The notes under the pieces are model-generated. The model was not told where the DNA came from. It worked only from the letters and a program-made list of their open reading frames with translations, and searched no databases. Of a DNA stretch of 7,046 nucleotides, positions 4,973 to 7,046 are shown piece after piece (the first letter of the stretch is position 1; each line of letters opens with the position of its first letter). Source of the DNA: Desulfobacterales bacterium (GTDB lineage Bacteria; Desulfobacterota; Desulfobacteria; Desulfobacterales; C00003060); contig JAUWXJ010000124.1 in NCBI GenBank assembly GCA_030616425.1, positions 1-7,046 on the forward strand, given 5' to 3'. Made by a program: the position numbers and the translations under genes.

Positions 4973-7046
4973 CGGAGTTCTCCGGCGCAACATTAGGGAC
5001 AACACAAGGATGGCAAGGCTGTAGGCAACAGCAGCAAGGTACAAGACGGTTGTGAATCCATAGCTTAGCGCAATTAATACAGCCAGAACCGAGCCTACCA
5101 CCGACACACTGGCATTTACAGCCCATGCCCATGGAATCGCACTCTTAAGCCGCAGGCTCAAGGTCCTCACACCCACCGGAAAAAACATCCCCATCGCAAA
5201 CCCCAGAGGCAAGATGATGAAAAAGGCGACACCATAGCGGACCCAGAGATGCAACGCTATAGCAGCGGTCAATACTTGATCCAGGAAGAAGACATACACA
5301 AGGAGTAGCACGGGAGTCATGACCAGGGCAGGGACCTTGCCAAGGAATTTCCTGAGTAACAGTTCACCATCACCGATCTGAACTGTTACCTTCCTGGAAT
5401 AATAGCTACCAAGGGCTGACGCCACCAGGAGAGAAAAAAGGACTGCTGAAAAAGCGTACGCCGGCCTTGCCAGAAATAGGATGAAACGCTGGATCAGGCA
5501 AATTTCTGTGAGCATAAAGGCGATCCCGATGAGGCCAAAGTATGCCAGAAACCAGCTCGAAGAGGGAAGCCCAGCCTTTCTTAACGGAAGGCCAATCAGA
5601 ACAAGGCAGATCACTGCTACCTGAAACAAGATGAGATGAACCAGGTATCCTCCCTCCAGAAATAGCTGCCATTTGTTGCCGACTGCACGGTACAATGGAA
5701 CAACTTTGTCCATCCTGAAGTTGTGATAAAAGAAAGGCCTGTTATCAGTGACGGGCCGCACATCAAAGAGGTACGTCCTGTGGAAGGCCTTTCTGGTGCT
5801 GGGGCTTAGGATTTTTTGAATCATGTCATAATAAAGGGGATTAGAAAAACGGTTGTATTTGTTGGCCTCTGTCCTTTTCATGTTCGGATAGTAGACAAGA
5901 TCGAAACGAAGCCGGCGGCAGAATTTTCTTATCTGTTCTATCTCTTGGGATTCAAACGGGCTCCTTTTGACAAGTAGGGTAAAGGTCCCCCAGCTCCTGA
6001 TTGCCGCAATGTGCTGTTCCGGATGGTTCACACCCATGCCCTCAAGGGCCGCACATGCCAATGCTGCCAACCTTAGTTCGTGTCGGGGCGGCGGCAGGAG
6101 GTACTTGGTCACAGAGAGTAGCCCTTCGGGTGTAAGGGCGCTGATATAGGCCTTGAACGCTTCAACGGTAAGCGTGTAGTCCTCAGAGAGACCATAAAGG
6201 CCAGAGGAAACTGCCCCCTGACTATCTGTCAGAGGAAGCTGGATCACATCAAAGCGTTTTGGGGTTCTCACAAGATAACCCCTTGCTTGTTCATCAACTG
6301 CTGTAGCCTCATTCTCATAAAGTTTTCCACTGAAATCCTTGAGGGAGTCCCGCATGATCCGGGGTACAAGGGGGTTGGCATGGGTAGTCACGATATTTCT
6401 TGCTCCATGATAACGGGCTGTGAGAATGTCGAGGCCACCCAGGGGCTCCATGATCAGCACATGGTCTGGCTTTCGAATCACATATGGAAGGGATGCTGGA
6501 AGAAACTCTGTAAAGGCTAAGTCATTCATATTGCCTGTGAAGCGGGTCACGGCGTTGAGATGACCCCCGTCCAGACAGAAGCCAAGCTGCTTCGGAAGCC
6601 TTCCCTGGAATTCAAGGCTGAGACCTGGTGCAAAGTGGACCGCCCTGCTCTCGATCACATCAAGCCTGGCTGATGGGTGCCATCGGGTCTCAAGGATGCG
6701 GGCATCGGGATATCTCAGGGCCACTTCTAGGGCCTTGTAAGGTGAAATATTAAGAGCCAGAAATTCAGGCCTCATGACGAGAAGGATGCACAAGGCCAGC
6801 ATCCAAGGTACCCGTACGAGATTGATCTTCCACCCCTTGGTGCTGAAAGCCAGAGAGGCAAATCCAGACACAAAACAGACAGTAACAACTGTTCCTGCAC
6901 CACCAGCAAAGGAATATACCAAGAATATGGCCACACAACCCAAGCCTGCGCCCACAAGGTCGCAGGCGTATAACCGGCTCACGATCTCTGCCCTGACCGT
7001 GTAAACCAGCGCAAGGAGCAGGCCAGCAAAGAAGAAAGGAACCGCC
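4970..7046 (-). CDS. Spermidine-synthase-like membrane protein, 5' end outside window
   Basis: The reading frame stays open to the window edge, with 691 residues visible. A GTG at 6980-6982 is internal, because hydrophobic family-like sequence (FFFAGLLLALVY) precedes it in frame. The layout in visible residues is: membrane segments with SRLYACDLVGAGLGC (1 to about 91); a soluble spermidine-synthase-like, SAM-fold domain (about 100-460); then about seven membrane segments (about 466-690), including GFAMGMFFPVGVR and WAWAVNASVSVVGSVLAVL. Domain motifs are the nucleotide loop VLIMEPLGGLDIL (about 196-207), FDVIQLPLTDS (265-275), LSEDYTLTVEAF and VTDNRPFFYH. The cofactor loop reads EPLGGLD rather than the usual GGGxGxD type, so SAM binding is uncertain. 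Such proteins are annotated as polyamine aminopropyltransferases, but their substrate is unknown; membrane placement suggests a lipid or exported substrate. The gene converges on pcm. Confidence 0.8.
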   Translation of the reverse strand, partial: AVPFFFAGLLLALVYTVRAEIVSRLYACDLVGAGLGCVAIFLVYSFAGGAGTVVTVCFVSGFASLAFSTKGWKINLVRVPWMLALCILLVMRPEFLALNISPYKALEVALRYPDARILETRWHPSARLDVIESRAVHFAPGLSLEFQGRLPKQLGFCLDGGHLNAVTRFTGNMNDLAFTEFLPASLPYVIRKPDHVLIMEPLGGLDILTARYHGARNIVTTHANPLVPRIMRDSLKDFSGKLYENEATAVDEQARGYLVRTPKRFDVIQLPLTDSQGAVSSGLYGLSEDYTLTVEAFKAYISALTPEGLLSVTKYLLPPPRHELRLAALACAALEGMGVNHPEQHIAAIRSWGTFTLLVKRSPFESQEIEQIRKFCRRLRFDLVYYPNMKRTEANKYNRFSNPLYYDMIQKILSPSTRKAFHRTYLFDVRPVTDNRPFFYHNFRMDKVVPLYRAVGNKWQLFLEGGYLVHLILFQVAVICLVLIGLPLRKAGLPSSSWFLAYFGLIGIAFMLTEICLIQRFILFLARPAYAFSAVLFSLLVASALGSYYSRKVTVQIGDGELLLRKFLGKVPALVMTPVLLLVYVFFLDQVLTAAIALHLWVRYGVAFFIILPLGFAMGMFFPVGVRTLSLRLKSAIPWAWAVNASVSVVGSVLAVLIALSYGFTTVLYLAAVAYSLAILVLSLMLRRRTP

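Noticed and set aside
4539..5132. Minus-strand ORF of 197 residues across the pcm/membrane-gene junction
   Set aside because: It runs through both fold-back elements and overlaps two well-supported genes. Palindromic DNA tends to keep opposite frames open.
6980..6982. GTG as the start of the spermidine-synthase-like membrane protein
   Set aside because: The frame continues upstream to the window edge with hydrophobic family-like sequence, so the gene is truncated by the window.

Overview
The window reads as chromosomal DNA of a Gram-negative bacterium. A KdsC-type phosphatase implies KDO/LPS synthesis. Together with a PgeF-type laccase-fold enzyme, an exported protein-repair methyltransferase and a membrane-embedded spermidine-synthase-like protein, the gene set resembles Desulfobacterota (former Deltaproteobacteria) or a relative. 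That placement is an inference from general family knowledge and is not secure.

Layout from left to right. Positions 1-209 hold no gene I can support. kdsC (210-818, minus) follows, with a plausible promoter near 902-929. A non-coding stretch of about 400 bp ends in a good sigma70-type promoter (1134-1162, plus), which may drive a possible small membrane protein (1229-1423). Next is a pair of GC-rich REP-like hairpins (1440-1532), then pgeF (1546-2358, plus, GTG start). pgeF converges on two nucleoside diphosphate kinase paralogues on the minus strand. One is canonical (2463-2885) and one is divergent and C-terminally extended (3084-3590); a third REP-like hairpin lies between them. The divergent ndk has the best promoter in the window (TTGACA, 17 bp, TATATT at 3641-3669) and a perfect 7-bp hairpin in its short leader. 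A potentially structured stretch (3706-3796) separates it from a divergently transcribed isoaspartyl methyltransferase gene, pcm (3884-4624, plus), whose product carries an N-terminal export signal. pcm converges on a large membrane protein gene (4970-7046, minus) whose 5' end lies outside the window.

The 345 bp between pcm and the membrane protein gene consists almost entirely of two separate fold-back elements, at about 4646-4821 and 4860-4972. The second has 9-bp perfect terminal inverted repeats, one of which includes the stop codon of the membrane protein gene.

The genes do not form one pathway. They are mostly single-gene units of nucleotide, envelope and protein-repair housekeeping, in convergent and divergent pairs separated by palindromic repeats. 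I see no defence system, phage, CRISPR or complete transposon. The points most worth following up are the fold-back repeats, the paired ndk genes with the leader hairpin, the exported Pcm and the spermidine-synthase-like membrane protein with an atypical cofactor loop.
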